Positions 45,141 to 53,559 of a stretch of DNA of 64,000 bases are shown piece after piece. This DNA is from Solirubrobacter taibaiensis (GTDB lineage Bacteria > Actinomycetota > Thermoleophilia > Solirubrobacterales > Solirubrobacteraceae): the NCBI GenBank assembly GCA_027587225.1, contig JAPDDQ010000014.1:1-64000 (forward strand). Reading direction: 5' to 3'. The notes under the pieces were generated by a model that worked only from the letters and a program-made list of their open reading frames with translations, was not told the origin of the DNA and did not search any database. Every line of letters starts with the position of its first letter. Position 1 is the stretch's first letter. Both the position numbers and the translations under genes were made by a program.

Positions 45141-46154
45141 ATGCCTCGGTTCGTCGCCCTGTTCGCCGCTGTCCTCGCCCTGCTCGTCGCCGCCTGCGGG
45201 GGAAGCGAGAACGCCGACACGCCGAAGGACCCGGTCGAGAACGTGCCGGAGGAGTCGGGCGTCCGCGAGCGCGTGCAGATCGCGGTGAACCCGGACGAGA
45301 CCGAGTTCCCGGCCACGGACGGCAAGACGCTCGAGCAGCTGGCCGGCGAGATGACCGCGGGCCCTTCGCTCGCGCTCGCGACCTCGATCTTCACGACCGG
45401 CGGCGACAGCCGGATGGCGTTCGGCGTGATCGGCCAGGACGGCAAGCCCGTCTACGGCCCGACGGCGGTCTACGTCGCGCCCGCGCCGGGAGAGCCGGCC
45501 GAGGGCCCGTTCGTCGCGCCCGCCGACGTGCTGCTGACCGAGGCGCGCTACCGCTCCAAGCAGGCCGCGACCGAGCAGGACCCGTTCGCCGCGATCTACG
45601 CCGCGGACGTGGACTTCCCCAAGCGCGGCCAGTACGCGGTGCTGTCGGCGACCAAGGGCGCGGACGGCAAGTTCTCCGGCGCCACCAGCCAGGTGCAGGT
45701 GTCGACCGCGAGCGCCGACCCGATCCCCTCGGTCGGGGACGACGCGCCGGTGGTCCAGACGGACACGCTGGAGTCCGTCAAGGGCGACCAGGCGATGCTG
45801 GACACGCGTGAGCCGCCGAGCGACATGCACGACAACTTCGCCGACGTGGTGGGCAAGAAGCCGGTCGCGCTGCTGTTCGCGACGCCGCAGCTGTGTGCCT
45901 CGCGCGTGTGCGGCCCGGTCGCGGACATCGCGCTGCAGCTCAAGGCCAAGTACGGCGATCAGATGGACTTCATCCACCAGGAGGTCTACACCGACAACGA
46001 CGTGAGCAAGGGGCTGCGCGAACCGCTGCGCCAGTTCAACCTCCCGTCCGAGCCGTGGCTGTTCGTCGTCGACAAAGACGGCAAGATCACGTCCCGTCTC
46101 GAAGGCTCGATCGGCGTCCAGCAGTTCGAGGACGCCGTCAAAACCGGCCTGTGA
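45141..46154 (+). CDS. Lipoprotein with thioredoxin-like (Sco-like) domain
   Basis: This 337-residue lipoprotein has lipobox LLVAAC (Cys19). The middle region (about 45-190) resembles a beta-rich domain with periplasmic-type features. The C-terminal part (about 195-337) is thioredoxin-like: DAPVVQT, then ALLFATPQLCASRVCGP, with two cysteines four residues apart (C252 and C257). The cis-Pro region is LPSEPWLFVVDKDGKI. Sco proteins use CxxxC to bind copper; here the spacing is CX4C, so copper binding is only a possibility. It overlaps the next gene by GTGA and probably works with that membrane protein. Confidence 0.82.
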   Translation: MPRFVALFAAVLALLVAACGGSENADTPKDPVENVPEESGVRERVQIAVNPDETEFPATDGKTLEQLAGEMTAGPSLALATSIFTTGGDSRMAFGVIGQDGKPVYGPTAVYVAPAPGEPAEGPFVAPADVLLTEARYRSKQAATEQDPFAAIYAADVDFPKRGQYAVLSATKGADGKFSGATSQVQVSTASADPIPSVGDDAPVVQTDTLESVKGDQAMLDTREPPSDMHDNFADVVGKKPVALLFATPQLCASRVCGPVADIALQLKAKYGDQMDFIHQEVYTDNDVSKGLREPLRQFNLPSEPWLFVVDKDGKITSRLEGSIGVQQFEDAVKTGL

Positions 46155-47527
46155 GAAAGCTCTTCCCGGCGGCGACGCTCGCCGCCCTGCTCTTCCTCCC
46201 GGCCGTCGCCGAAGCGCACGGCCTCGCCCAGCGCCCGCCGCTGCCGATCCCGCAGTGGCTGTTCGCGTGGGCCGCCGCCGCGGTACTCGTGATCTCGTTC
46301 TTCGCGCTCGCCGTGCTGTGGCCGACGCCGCGCCTGGAGCAGGACAACTGGCGGCCGCTCGTCAGCCGGTGGGTGAGCCTGCCGCTGGAAGTGCTGTGGG
46401 GCGCGATCGGCGTGTTCCTGCTGGTGGTCACGATCATCGCCGGCTACGTCGGGTCGGGCTCGGCGCTGGACAACTGGGCGCCGACGTTCGTGATGATCAC
46501 GTTCTGGGTCGGGCTCGTGTTCGTCTCGATCCTGTTCGGTGACGTGTTCAAGGCGCTCAGCCCGTGGCGCGCGCTCGGGCGCCTGCTGCCGCAGCTCAAC
46601 CGCCCGTATCCCGAGCGGCTCGGCCGTTGGCCCGCAGCGGTCGGCCTGTTCGTGTTCGTGTGGATCGAGCTCGTGTCGGGCTGGAGCGAGGACCCGGCGA
46701 TGCTGGCCACGGCGATCGTCGGCTACACGGTCCTCACGCTCGCGGCCCAGGTGTACTTCGGCGTCGACGCGTGGACCCGCCAGGGCGAGGCGTTCTCGGT
46801 CTACTTCAACTTCTTCGCGCGCATGTCGATGCTCGAGGTCCGCAAGGGCAAGCTCGGGTTGCGGCGCCCGCTCGGCGGCCTGCCGCGCTTGGACCCCACC
46901 CCGGGCACCGTCGCGGTGGTGATGGTGATGATCGGCACGGTCACGTTCGACGGCCTCTCCCAGGGCCCGCTGTGGCGGGACCTGCAGTCCGGCGTGATCG
47001 ACACGCTCGACAGCCTCGGGATCGCGACGCTGACCGCGGACAAGATCGCCAAGTCGCTCGGCCTGCTGCTCGGGGTGATGCTCGTCTGGGGCTTCTACCG
47101 GCTCGGCATCGAGGGCGCCCGCTCGGTCGGCGGGAGCCTCAGCACGCGCAAGCTCGAGGACGGCTTCATCCACTCGCTGGTGCCGATCGCGGCCGTATAC
47201 GTCGCCGCGCACTACCTCACGTTCCTCGTCTTCGAGGGCCAGGCCATCAGCTACCTCGCCAGCGACCCGTTCGGGCAGGGCTGGGACCTCTTCGGCACCG
47301 TCGATGGCGGCATCGACTACACCGTCTTCCCGCAGGAGAACACCTGGTACGTGCAGGTGGCGGTGGTCGTCATCGGTCACGTCGCGGCCCTCGCGCTCGC
47401 CCACGACCGGGCGCTCTCGATGTACGGCGAGGCCAAGCTCGCCGTCCGTTCGCAGTACTGGATGCTCGGCGTGATGGTGGGCTTCACCTCGCTCGCGCTC
47501 TGGCTCCTGGCGCAAGCCGGGTCCTAG
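46151..47527 (+). CDS. Polytopic membrane protein (family often labelled fenitrothion hydrolase)
   Basis: This 458-residue protein starts at GTG 46151, overlapping the lipoprotein stop. A short N-terminal signal-like helix ends in AEAHGLAQRPPLPIPQW, followed by about ten membrane helices. Many actinobacterial homologues carry the label fenitrothion hydrolase, which I recall as a transferred name that the architecture does not support. It has no hydrolase motif that I can see. Conserved-looking histidines lie in AEAHG, AAHYLTF and VIGHVAALALAH. With the DsbA-like and thioredoxin-like neighbours, a role in metal or cofactor handling is possible (inference). Confidence 0.75.
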   Translation: MRKLFPAATLAALLFLPAVAEAHGLAQRPPLPIPQWLFAWAAAAVLVISFFALAVLWPTPRLEQDNWRPLVSRWVSLPLEVLWGAIGVFLLVVTIIAGYVGSGSALDNWAPTFVMITFWVGLVFVSILFGDVFKALSPWRALGRLLPQLNRPYPERLGRWPAAVGLFVFVWIELVSGWSEDPAMLATAIVGYTVLTLAAQVYFGVDAWTRQGEAFSVYFNFFARMSMLEVRKGKLGLRRPLGGLPRLDPTPGTVAVVMVMIGTVTFDGLSQGPLWRDLQSGVIDTLDSLGIATLTADKIAKSLGLLLGVMLVWGFYRLGIEGARSVGGSLSTRKLEDGFIHSLVPIAAVYVAAHYLTFLVFEGQAISYLASDPFGQGWDLFGTVDGGIDYTVFPQENTWYVQVAVVVIGHVAALALAHDRALSMYGEAKLAVRSQYWMLGVMVGFTSLALWLLAQAGS

Positions 47528-47571
47528 CCGGCAATCTCGCGGCAAGCCGACGGCAACCGGCGCCGCGCACC

Positions 47572-48924
47572 ATGCGCGGCATGTTTCGCTCCCTCCTCGC
47601 AGGCCTCGCCGCCGCCGCCATCGTGTTGGCGTGCGCGGCGACCGCCTCAGCCGACTCGATCGCGTACATCAAGGAAGGCAACGTCTGGCTCACCACACCG
47701 GACGGCGCCCGCCAGTACCAGGTGACGACCACGGGCGGCTACTCGGACGTCACCCAGTCCGACGACGGCACGATCGTCGCCTTGAACGGCGTGCGACTGC
47801 ACAAGCTCGCCCGTGACGGCGCCGTGCTCGCCGACTTCGCCACGCCCGTGTCCGACACGCGCCCGGCCGGCTCCAAGCAGTTCTGGGGCCCGTACGACCC
47901 GGCCATCTCCCCTGACGGCACGAAGGTCGCCTACACCTACTACTGGCTCTCGCAGACGACGACGCCGAACTGCTTCCCGCCCAAGTGCCTCGTCGCTCTG
48001 AACGAGGGCGGGACGGGCTACACGTGGTCGGACCGCCTGACCGACTGGAAGACCGGCGACGCGATCGGCTACCACTCCGGCTGGCGCCACCCGTCGTGGG
48101 TCGACAACGACATGACGCTGCTCGCCAACCCGACCCACATGCCCAACCACGACCTGCTGCTGGACCGCATCTCCGACGGCGGCAACGGCAAGGGCAACAT
48201 GGTCATGGCCTGGTTCAGCGACGTGGTCGACAACCCGCACATGAGCGGGGCCGAGGTCACGCGCGACAAGCGCAAGCTCGCCGCCCAGACCGGCTCCAGC
48301 GACAGCACGTTGACGGTCTACCTGGTCCGCGGCTTCCCGAGCGGCTGGAAGGACGGCAACCCGATCGGCTCCGACGTGGTCCGCTGCTACCGCTACTCGG
48401 GCCCCGAAGGCGGCGCGTACGGACAGCCGACGTGGTCGCCCGACGGGTCGCGGATGGCCTTCCACGACGGCGGCGGCCTGCGGATCGCGGCCGTGCCGAA
48501 CTTCGCCTCCGAGTGCACGCTGGAGGGCGCCACGCCGCAGCCGGCCGTGCTCATCGCCGGCGCCACCGAGCCCGACTGGGGCCCGGCCGACGTCCCCGCC
48601 GCACGCGTGCCCGTCACCCCGCCCCCGCCGGTGACGCCGAACCCGCCGGTCCAGCCGTCCACGTCTATCTCCGTCGCGGTCAAGGGCGCCACGAAGCGCG
48701 CCGGCATCAAGCTCGAGGTCAAGGTGGCCGGCAAGGGCAAGCTCTCCGCCGTCGCCAAGTCCGGGTCACGGACCGTCGGCAAGGCCTCCACGACCGTGAA
48801 GAAGGCGGGCAAGGCCCAGCTCAAGCTGAAGGTCTCGCGCAAGGGCAAGTTGTCCGTGAAGGTCACCTTCAAGCCCGCGACGGGCGCGACGATCACGAAG
48901 ACCGTCTCCGTGAAGGTGCGCTAA
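47572..48924 (+). CDS. Secreted TolB-like propeller protein with Lys-rich C-terminal domain
   Basis: This 450-residue exported protein starts at ATG 47572, with a second ATG nine bases later. A signal peptide ends ATASADS. The body (about 30-340) has TolB/WD40-like blades such as YDPAISPDGTKVAYTYYW and YGQPTWSPDGSRMAFHDGGG, which form a beta-propeller binding surface. A proline-rich linker (PVTPPPPVTPNPPVQP) leads to a Lys-rich beta domain (about 365-450). That domain resembles the tails of other secreted proteins in this window. Function unknown. No promoter box is evident in the 44-base gap upstream. Confidence 0.82.
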   Translation: MRGMFRSLLAGLAAAAIVLACAATASADSIAYIKEGNVWLTTPDGARQYQVTTTGGYSDVTQSDDGTIVALNGVRLHKLARDGAVLADFATPVSDTRPAGSKQFWGPYDPAISPDGTKVAYTYYWLSQTTTPNCFPPKCLVALNEGGTGYTWSDRLTDWKTGDAIGYHSGWRHPSWVDNDMTLLANPTHMPNHDLLLDRISDGGNGKGNMVMAWFSDVVDNPHMSGAEVTRDKRKLAAQTGSSDSTLTVYLVRGFPSGWKDGNPIGSDVVRCYRYSGPEGGAYGQPTWSPDGSRMAFHDGGGLRIAAVPNFASECTLEGATPQPAVLIAGATEPDWGPADVPAARVPVTPPPPVTPNPPVQPSTSISVAVKGATKRAGIKLEVKVAGKGKLSAVAKSGSRTVGKASTTVKKAGKAQLKLKVSRKGKLSVKVTFKPATGATITKTVSVKVR

Positions 48925-50198
48925 CAGGCGGACGCGGGCGGCGGGGCGGTCGATGGCCGCCCGCCGCCCCAGGCCTGCCACTCGGCGAGCGCGGGTCGTT
49001 TCTCGGCCATGTCGGTGGAGAACAAGCCGACGGGGAACTTGTCGTCTTCGCGCACGGTGTACTGGAACGCGACGGTCACGCGCGGGTCGTTGAACCACTG
49101 CACGAGCCGGTCGTGCAGGTCGCGGCAGCCCGCGGCCGCGGGGTCGGCGACGGCGGAGTACTCCTCCGGCGCGGGGCCGACGCCGGTCTCGGTGATCCAG
49201 ATCGTGTGCGGCTCGGGGCAGCCATGGGCGGCGAGCGCGGTCGCGGCCTGCTCGACCGGGTCGTCGCCGCCGATGTACGCGTGCTGTGAGTACACGGGCG
49301 AGGCGCAGACGACGTCCGGCGGGAGCCCCTCGATGAACTGCCCGACGCTCGTGACCAGCTTCGTGTTCTTCAGCAGGCCCGCGGTCTCCCCGATCACCAC
49401 CTGCTGTTCACCGGGCGCCTCGTCGAGCGCGCCGATCATCGTGCGTGCGAGCTCGGTGTAGACGGCGGGCGCGAGGCTCGGCGAGTCCGCGTCGCACTCG
49501 GCGCGCTGCGGCGACACGAACGGCGGCAGGTTCGGCTCGTTCCACGGGCTCCAGAAGTGCAGCGACGCGCCCTCCTCATCGGCCACCTTCAGCACGTCGA
49601 GGATGAGCTGACGGTAGGCCGGGAGCGCGTCCGGCCGCGGCGCCCGGGCGCGCGGCGTGGTCTTCTCGCGCTCACACCCCGAGGGCGGGGAGGCGGCCCA
49701 GTCCGGCGTGCCGGTCATCACCACGAGCGTCTGCCAGCCGCCGTCGCGCTGCCGGGTCGCGAGTGCCCGCAGCTGTTGGCGCACGCCCACCCAGCCGAGG
49801 CACGGCCCGACCTCGCGCATGCAGCCGGTCTCGGGCTTGTTGAGGTCGGCGGGCTGCTCGGCGGCCGGCTGCAGGAGGTTCCACGGGATCACGAGCCGGA
49901 AGAACTCCGGCTGGAGCGTGCCGATGGCCTGGCGCACCTGCTCCCACGGCTCGGGCGCGGGGGTGTCCGCGTCGACGAGGTTCGGGTTGAACTCGGTGAT
50001 GCCCACGGCGAGGCCGGGACCGGCGCCGGGAATCGGCGTGAGCGCCGCCTCGGCCGTCGGCATCGGGCTCGCGGACGCCCTCGCGGTCGGCGTGGCCGCG
50101 GTGCGCGTGGGCTCAGGGTCGTCGAACTCGCGCACGAGCGCAACCACCAGCAAGGTGGCCGCGAGCGCGTACAGGAGCAGGGGCCACCGCCGGAACAC
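48921..50198 (-). CDS. Membrane-anchored or secreted glycoside hydrolase-like protein (clan GH-A fold)
   Basis: This 425-residue protein starts at GTG 50198, 8 bases after a TAGCCT box. An N-terminal hydrophobic anchor (FRRWPLLLYALAATLLVVAL) and a Thr/Ala/Pro linker precede a TIM-barrel (about 75-400). The acid/base motif of clan GH-A is clear in FWSPWNEPNLPPF, and a second glutamate lies in IWITETGVGP, the expected nucleophile position. This suggests an active retaining glycosidase such as GH5 or GH39-like. The polysaccharide is unknown. It converges with the propeller gene and shares CTAA. Confidence 0.83.
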   Translation of the reverse strand: MFRRWPLLLYALAATLLVVALVREFDDPEPTRTAATPTARASASPMPTAEAALTPIPGAGPGLAVGITEFNPNLVDADTPAPEPWEQVRQAIGTLQPEFFRLVIPWNLLQPAAEQPADLNKPETGCMREVGPCLGWVGVRQQLRALATRQRDGGWQTLVVMTGTPDWAASPPSGCEREKTTPRARAPRPDALPAYRQLILDVLKVADEEGASLHFWSPWNEPNLPPFVSPQRAECDADSPSLAPAVYTELARTMIGALDEAPGEQQVVIGETAGLLKNTKLVTSVGQFIEGLPPDVVCASPVYSQHAYIGGDDPVEQAATALAAHGCPEPHTIWITETGVGPAPEEYSAVADPAAAGCRDLHDRLVQWFNDPRVTVAFQYTVREDDKFPVGLFSTDMAEKRPALAEWQAWGGGRPSTAPPPASAC

Positions 50199-50221
50199 TC
50201 CCTTCGAGGCTACCCGCGGCG

Positions 50222-50695
50222 CTACGGAATGTACGGCGGCGCCACGCCCCAACCCCAGCGCGGCACCGGGGCCTCCCCGACCGGCTCGGCGTCCGGCTGC
50301 GAGTTCTCGACCGCGAGCCGCGTCCCCCACTCCGCGTAGCCCATCAGCGCCGCCCGGAACTCCGGGTCGGCGGGCAACGCGGCCAGGTCCGCCGCGTGCG
50401 AGAGCAGCGTCACGAACGTCAGCCGCTGCTCGGGCGTGATCCCGAGCCCGACGTGCTTGGACAGCATGTGCGTGTAGCCGCCTTGGTGCGCGGTGTAGTC
50501 GGCCGGCCCGCCCATGACCTCGCACCACCAGGTCGTCACGTGCTCGCGGTGCTCCTCGGTCACGGTCCCGCCGAACAGGCCAGCGAGCTCCTCGTCGTCC
50601 TCGACGAGGTCGTAGAACGCGTTCAGCCAGCGCGCGAAGGCCTCGCGGCCTCCGGCCCACTCATAGATCGTCGGTGTGTCCTCCACACCCGGCAC
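50222..50695 (-). CDS. Truncated haemoglobin, group II type
   Basis: This 157-residue small globin starts at GTG 50695. The helices run through ARWLNAFYDLVEDDEELAGLF, EHVTTWWCEVMGGP (group II tryptophan/tyrosine region) and GGYTHMLSKHVGLGITPEQR, whose histidine before GLGI is the proximal heme ligand. Group II forms bind O2 or NO and often protect against nitrosative or oxidative stress. The C-terminal tail (GEAPVPRWGWGVAPPYIP) is typical of actinobacterial members. It lies 1 base after the GST stop codon region, and the two may form an operon. Confidence 0.9.
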   Translation of the reverse strand: MPGVEDTPTIYEWAGGREAFARWLNAFYDLVEDDEELAGLFGGTVTEEHREHVTTWWCEVMGGPADYTAHQGGYTHMLSKHVGLGITPEQRLTFVTLLSHAADLAALPADPEFRAALMGYAEWGTRLAVENSQPDAEPVGEAPVPRWGWGVAPPYIP

Positions 50696-50696
50696 G

Positions 50697-51317
50697 CTAA
50701 TAGATCGAGGATCCCGCCCCTGGACGCGCGTTCTCCGGGTAGGTCACGAAGTCGTCCACGAAACCCGGCAGCGCGCGCACGCGGTCCAGCCACGCGGCCA
50801 CGTGCTCCGGGATCTCCACCGGCGACACGCTCACGTACGGGAACAGGCCGAGATCGGCGATGCTCGGCGCGTCGCCGACCAGCCAGTCACGCGCCGCGAG
50901 GTGTCCGTCGAGCACCTCGAGCGCACCGCGGCCGGTCGCCAGGCGCGGCTCGACCTGCTCGGGCGTCGCCCGTCCGGTCAGCAGCCGGAACCGCGGACCG
51001 CCGAGCCCGCCCATCACGCGCTCCTGCTCGAACGACAGCCACTGAGCGACCTGCCCGCGCTCGAGTCGGCCTTCCGGCAGGAACGGCGTGCCCTCGCCGA
51101 GGTACCAGAGAATCGCGTTCGACTGCCCGAGCCGTTCGCCCCCGTCCAGCTCGAGCACCGGCGTCTCCCGCAGCGGGTTGATCATCGCGAACTCGCAGGT
51201 GAGCGTGTCCCCGCCGAAGATGTCGATCGGCACCCGCTCGTACTCGACACCCAGCATCCCGAGCAGGAGCCGGACCTTGAAGCAGTTGCCGGAGGCGGCG
51301 TAGTCGTAGAGGCGCAT
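50697..51317 (-). CDS. Glutathione S-transferase family protein
   Basis: This 206-residue protein has a thioredoxin-like N-domain (1-80: MRLYDYAASGNCFKVRLLLG and a cis-Pro in RETPVLELDGG, then SNAILWYL) and an all-helical C-domain (about 85-206: DWLVGDAPSIADLGLF). These are the GST hallmarks. Actinobacteria usually lack glutathione, so the thiol cofactor may be different. I chose ATG 51317, although GGAGG lies only 3 bases away; GTG 51332 is also in frame. It precedes the truncated-haemoglobin gene, suggesting a detoxification pair. Confidence 0.9.
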   Translation of the reverse strand: MRLYDYAASGNCFKVRLLLGMLGVEYERVPIDIFGGDTLTCEFAMINPLRETPVLELDGGERLGQSNAILWYLGEGTPFLPEGRLERGQVAQWLSFEQERVMGGLGGPRFRLLTGRATPEQVEPRLATGRGALEVLDGHLAARDWLVGDAPSIADLGLFPYVSVSPVEIPEHVAAWLDRVRALPGFVDDFVTYPENARPGAGSSIY

Positions 51318-51336
51318 ACGCCTCCAACGCACCCGC

Positions 51337-52074
51337 CTAGAACAGTGTGAGCAGGTCCCAGTCGCCGTACAGCGCGGGCACGTTCGAGCTGTAGACGTCG
51401 CCGTCCATCCGCGCGAACTTGCGCGTCCCGTCGGCCAGCAGCGCGGAGATCACCCGCGTGTGCCCATTGTCGAAGTGCCCGACCGTCCCGGGCGGCGGTG
51501 CGTCGTCCGGCCCGGCCAGCGCGACGACGTCGGAACCGAGGTCCTTCTGCAGCTCCGCGAACGACAGCGGGTCCTCGTCGAAGATGATCGTGGCGATCTC
51601 CATCGTGCGCGCGTACGCATCGACGTAGGCACGGCCCTGGTCGCTCATCGCGACGATCGCCCGCAGGCACTGGGGCGCTTCGCCAGGCACGAAATCCGGC
51701 ACGCGGGCGAACAGGCAGCGGTCATCCGAAGCGCGCATCGGCGACGCGATGAAGCACACATCGGCCCCAGGCAGACCCGAGATGTAGAGACGGGAGCGCT
51801 TGCGCGGGGCGCGATCGCCGGGAAGGTCGCCCGAGGTGCCTTCACCGCCGGGCGGATCGGCGATGCAGCCCGACGTGTACGTCCGGCCGGCCAGCTTGCG
51901 ATAGAGCTTCGCCGCCTTCGGGCCGAAGCGCACGTACATCTCGCCCCGCGCCGTGCCGACATGGACATCATCGGACACGTCGACGAACGGCACGAACCGG
52001 TCCGCGTAGGCGGCGTTCGCGCTTGGTACGACGATGAGGAGCGCGACGAGCGCGAGCAGTAGGGCGCGCAGCAT
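51337..52074 (-). CDS. Secreted protein, paralog of the adjacent gene
   Basis: This 245-residue exported protein has a signal peptide (ALLLALVALLIVVPSANAA). It shares motifs with its upstream neighbour: YVRFGPKAAKLYRKL, AIVAMSDQGRAYVDAYARTM, GTVGHFDNGHTRVISALLAD and a C-terminal DVYSSNVPALYGDWD. Six cysteines suggest three disulfides. The family is unknown to me. The start ATG 52074 overlaps the stop of the upstream paralog (TGATG), showing coupled expression. The two copies probably arose by tandem duplication. Confidence 0.75.
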   Translation of the reverse strand: MLRALLLALVALLIVVPSANAAYADRFVPFVDVSDDVHVGTARGEMYVRFGPKAAKLYRKLAGRTYTSGCIADPPGGEGTSGDLPGDRAPRKRSRLYISGLPGADVCFIASPMRASDDRCLFARVPDFVPGEAPQCLRAIVAMSDQGRAYVDAYARTMEIATIIFDEDPLSFAELQKDLGSDVVALAGPDDAPPPGTVGHFDNGHTRVISALLADGTRKFARMDGDVYSSNVPALYGDWDLLTLF

Positions 52075-52865
52075 CAGAAGACCGTGAAGACGGCGTCGTT
52101 GTCGAGGCCCATCAGCGCCGGGTCGTTGGTCGAGTACACCTCGTCCTGGAATCTGACGAACCGTCGCGTCCCGTCGGCGAGGAGCGCCACCGCCGCGAGG
52201 TTCTTTCCGTCGGTCCAGTAGCCGACCTTCCCCGCGGGAGGCGTGTCATCCGGTGTCGTGAGCTCGACCACGTCCGGCCCGAGCATCCGCTGCATCTTCT
52301 CGAGCCGGGTGGCGCCCGGGACCTTCAACGCCGGGCTGTCCGCCATGCCCAGCGTGAGCACGGTGAGCGAGAGCTCGACCGTCCGCGCCCGGGCCTGGAT
52401 GTAGGCGAGCCCCGAGGGCCGGACGGCCACGATCACGCGCGTGCAGAGCTTCGAATCCTCGGTGAGCGGAAAACACGTCCGGTCCGCCTTGACCCGCTTG
52501 GACGCGATCGCGCACAGCTCGAGGTCGGGGTTGGACTCGTACATCCGCACCGCTCCGCGCCGCTTCGGGAGCGTGTCGGTCGACTCGCCGTGGCCCGTAG
52601 AGAAGAATCCGTCGCCGTCGGGCTCGCCCGTGACCGTGCCGCACGCCAGCGTGACGCGCTTGCCGCCGATCGTCTTGTACAGCTTCGCGGCCTTGGGCCC
52701 GAAGTGCAGCACGACCTCACCGGTCGACTTCTGCACGGGCCGGACGCCGTCCGAGGCGTCGTAGAGCGGGATGATGTGGTCAGCGACCGCGGCGTTCGCC
52801 GATGGGGCGAACGCGGCGAACGCGAGCAGGGTCAGACAGAACGCGTGGATCTTCACGCGCCGCAT
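52074..52865 (-). CDS. Secreted protein, paralog of the adjacent gene
   Basis: This 263-residue exported protein starts at ATG 52865, with a signal peptide ending APSANAA. Shared motifs with the gene at 51337 are VVLHFGPKAAKLYKTI, VIVAVRPSGLAYIQARA, GYWTDGKNLAAVALLAD and EVYSTNDPALMG. Five cysteines follow the signal peptide. No known enzyme motif is visible. The two proteins are likely to act together, perhaps as a secreted heteromer (inference). A perfect hairpin lies at and before its start, from the end of the erpA transcript. Confidence 0.75.
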   Translation of the reverse strand: MRRVKIHAFCLTLLAFAAFAPSANAAVADHIIPLYDASDGVRPVQKSTGEVVLHFGPKAAKLYKTIGGKRVTLACGTVTGEPDGDGFFSTGHGESTDTLPKRRGAVRMYESNPDLELCAIASKRVKADRTCFPLTEDSKLCTRVIVAVRPSGLAYIQARARTVELSLTVLTLGMADSPALKVPGATRLEKMQRMLGPDVVELTTPDDTPPAGKVGYWTDGKNLAAVALLADGTRRFVRFQDEVYSTNDPALMGLDNDAVFTVF

Positions 52866-52893
52866 TGAAGCGGCGCGCTACGCGCCGCTCAAT
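52864..52893 (-). terminator. Hairpin after erpA (9-bp perfect stem plus extension)
   Basis: Arms AGCGGCGCG and CGCGCCGCT around CTA, extended by ATTG and CAAT with one bulged base. It lies 11 bases beyond the erpA stop and overlaps the start of the next gene. It would end the erpA transcript or limit read-through. Confidence 0.6.
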
Positions 52894-52904
52894 GGGACAG
52901 GTGT

Positions 52905-53258
52905 CTAGACCGCGGAAACTTCTTCCTCTTCCTCAACGCGGAAAGAGGAGCCGCAGCCGCAGGCGGCGATGACGTTCGGGTTGTCGACCTTGAAGCCGGC
53001 GCCCTGCATCGACTCGACGTAGTCGACGACGGCGCCCTTGACGTAGGGCAGCGAAGGAGTGTCGACGAGGATGCGCAGGCCGTGGTCGGTGAAGACCTCG
53101 TCACCCGGGCGCTCCTGGTCGAACGCGAGCGCATACTGGAAGCCCGAGCAGCCACCGCCGCGCACGCCCACGCGAAGACCCGACGTCTGCACATCGGCGC
53201 TCTGCGACGCCAGGAATTCCTGAACCTTCTCGGCGCCCTTTTCGGTGAAGGTGATCAC
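52905..53258 (-). CDS. erpA: Iron-sulfur cluster insertion protein (A-type, ErpA/HesB-like)
   Basis: This 117-residue A-type carrier transfers Fe-S clusters to client proteins. Its three cluster-ligand cysteines are C37 in GGGCSGFQYAL and C100 and C102 in ACGCGSSF. The start is GTG 53258, with GGGAG 9 bases upstream. The Glu-rich tail (VEEEEEVSAV) is common in actinobacteria. It is divergent from bolA and the Grx4 gene, and all three belong to the Fe-S trafficking network. It fits ErpA/SufA-type nomenclature; ErpA is my preferred name. Confidence 0.92.
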   Translation of the reverse strand: MITFTEKGAEKVQEFLASQSADVQTSGLRVGVRGGGCSGFQYALAFDQERPGDEVFTDHGLRILVDTPSLPYVKGAVVDYVESMQGAGFKVDNPNVIAACGCGSSFRVEEEEEVSAV

Positions 53259-53314
53259 GTGTCAGTACTCCCGTAGGGGTTCCCGTCCAATACTTCCCGA
53301 AGTGTAGCGACCGC

Positions 53315-53320
53315 TACCCT
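53315..53320 (+). promoter_or_regulatory. -10 box TACCCT, 8 bases before bolA ATG
   Basis: TACCCT followed by an 8-base spacer and ATG 53329, without a Shine-Dalgarno sequence, predicts a leaderless bolA-Grx4 transcript. Confidence 0.5.
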
Positions 53321-53328
53321 CTCGGTGA

Positions 53329-53559
53329 ATGCCCTCCACGGACGACCTCAAGCAGCGCATCGAGGCCGCGATCCCCGGCTCCACAGCCGACGTGACCGAT
53401 CTCACGGGCACGGAAGATCACTTCCGCGCCACCGTTGTCGCGCCGGAGTTCGCCGGGATGAGCCGCATCGAGCAGCATCGCCGCGTCTACGCGGTCTTCG
53501 GAGCCGACATCGGCGGCCCGATCCATGCCCTATCCCTCGTCACGAAGGCGGAAGCGTGA
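53329..53559 (+). CDS. BolA family protein
   Basis: This 76-residue BolA-fold protein has the helix-turn-helix-like class II KH fold: TDLTGTEDHFRATVVAPEF, then SRIEQHRRVYAVFG with the invariant histidine for cluster binding. BolA proteins form heterodimers with monothiol glutaredoxins that hold a [2Fe-2S] cluster. That partner is the next gene, coupled by a GTGA overlap. This is one of the shortest BolA members. It is divergent from erpA. Confidence 0.93.
   Translation: MPSTDDLKQRIEAAIPGSTADVTDLTGTEDHFRATVVAPEFAGMSRIEQHRRVYAVFGADIGGPIHALSLVTKAEA

Noticed and set aside
46151..47527. Functional call as fenitrothion hydrolase
   Set aside because: No catalytic motif for organophosphate hydrolysis is seen in this multi-helix protein; the name seems to be a transferred label.
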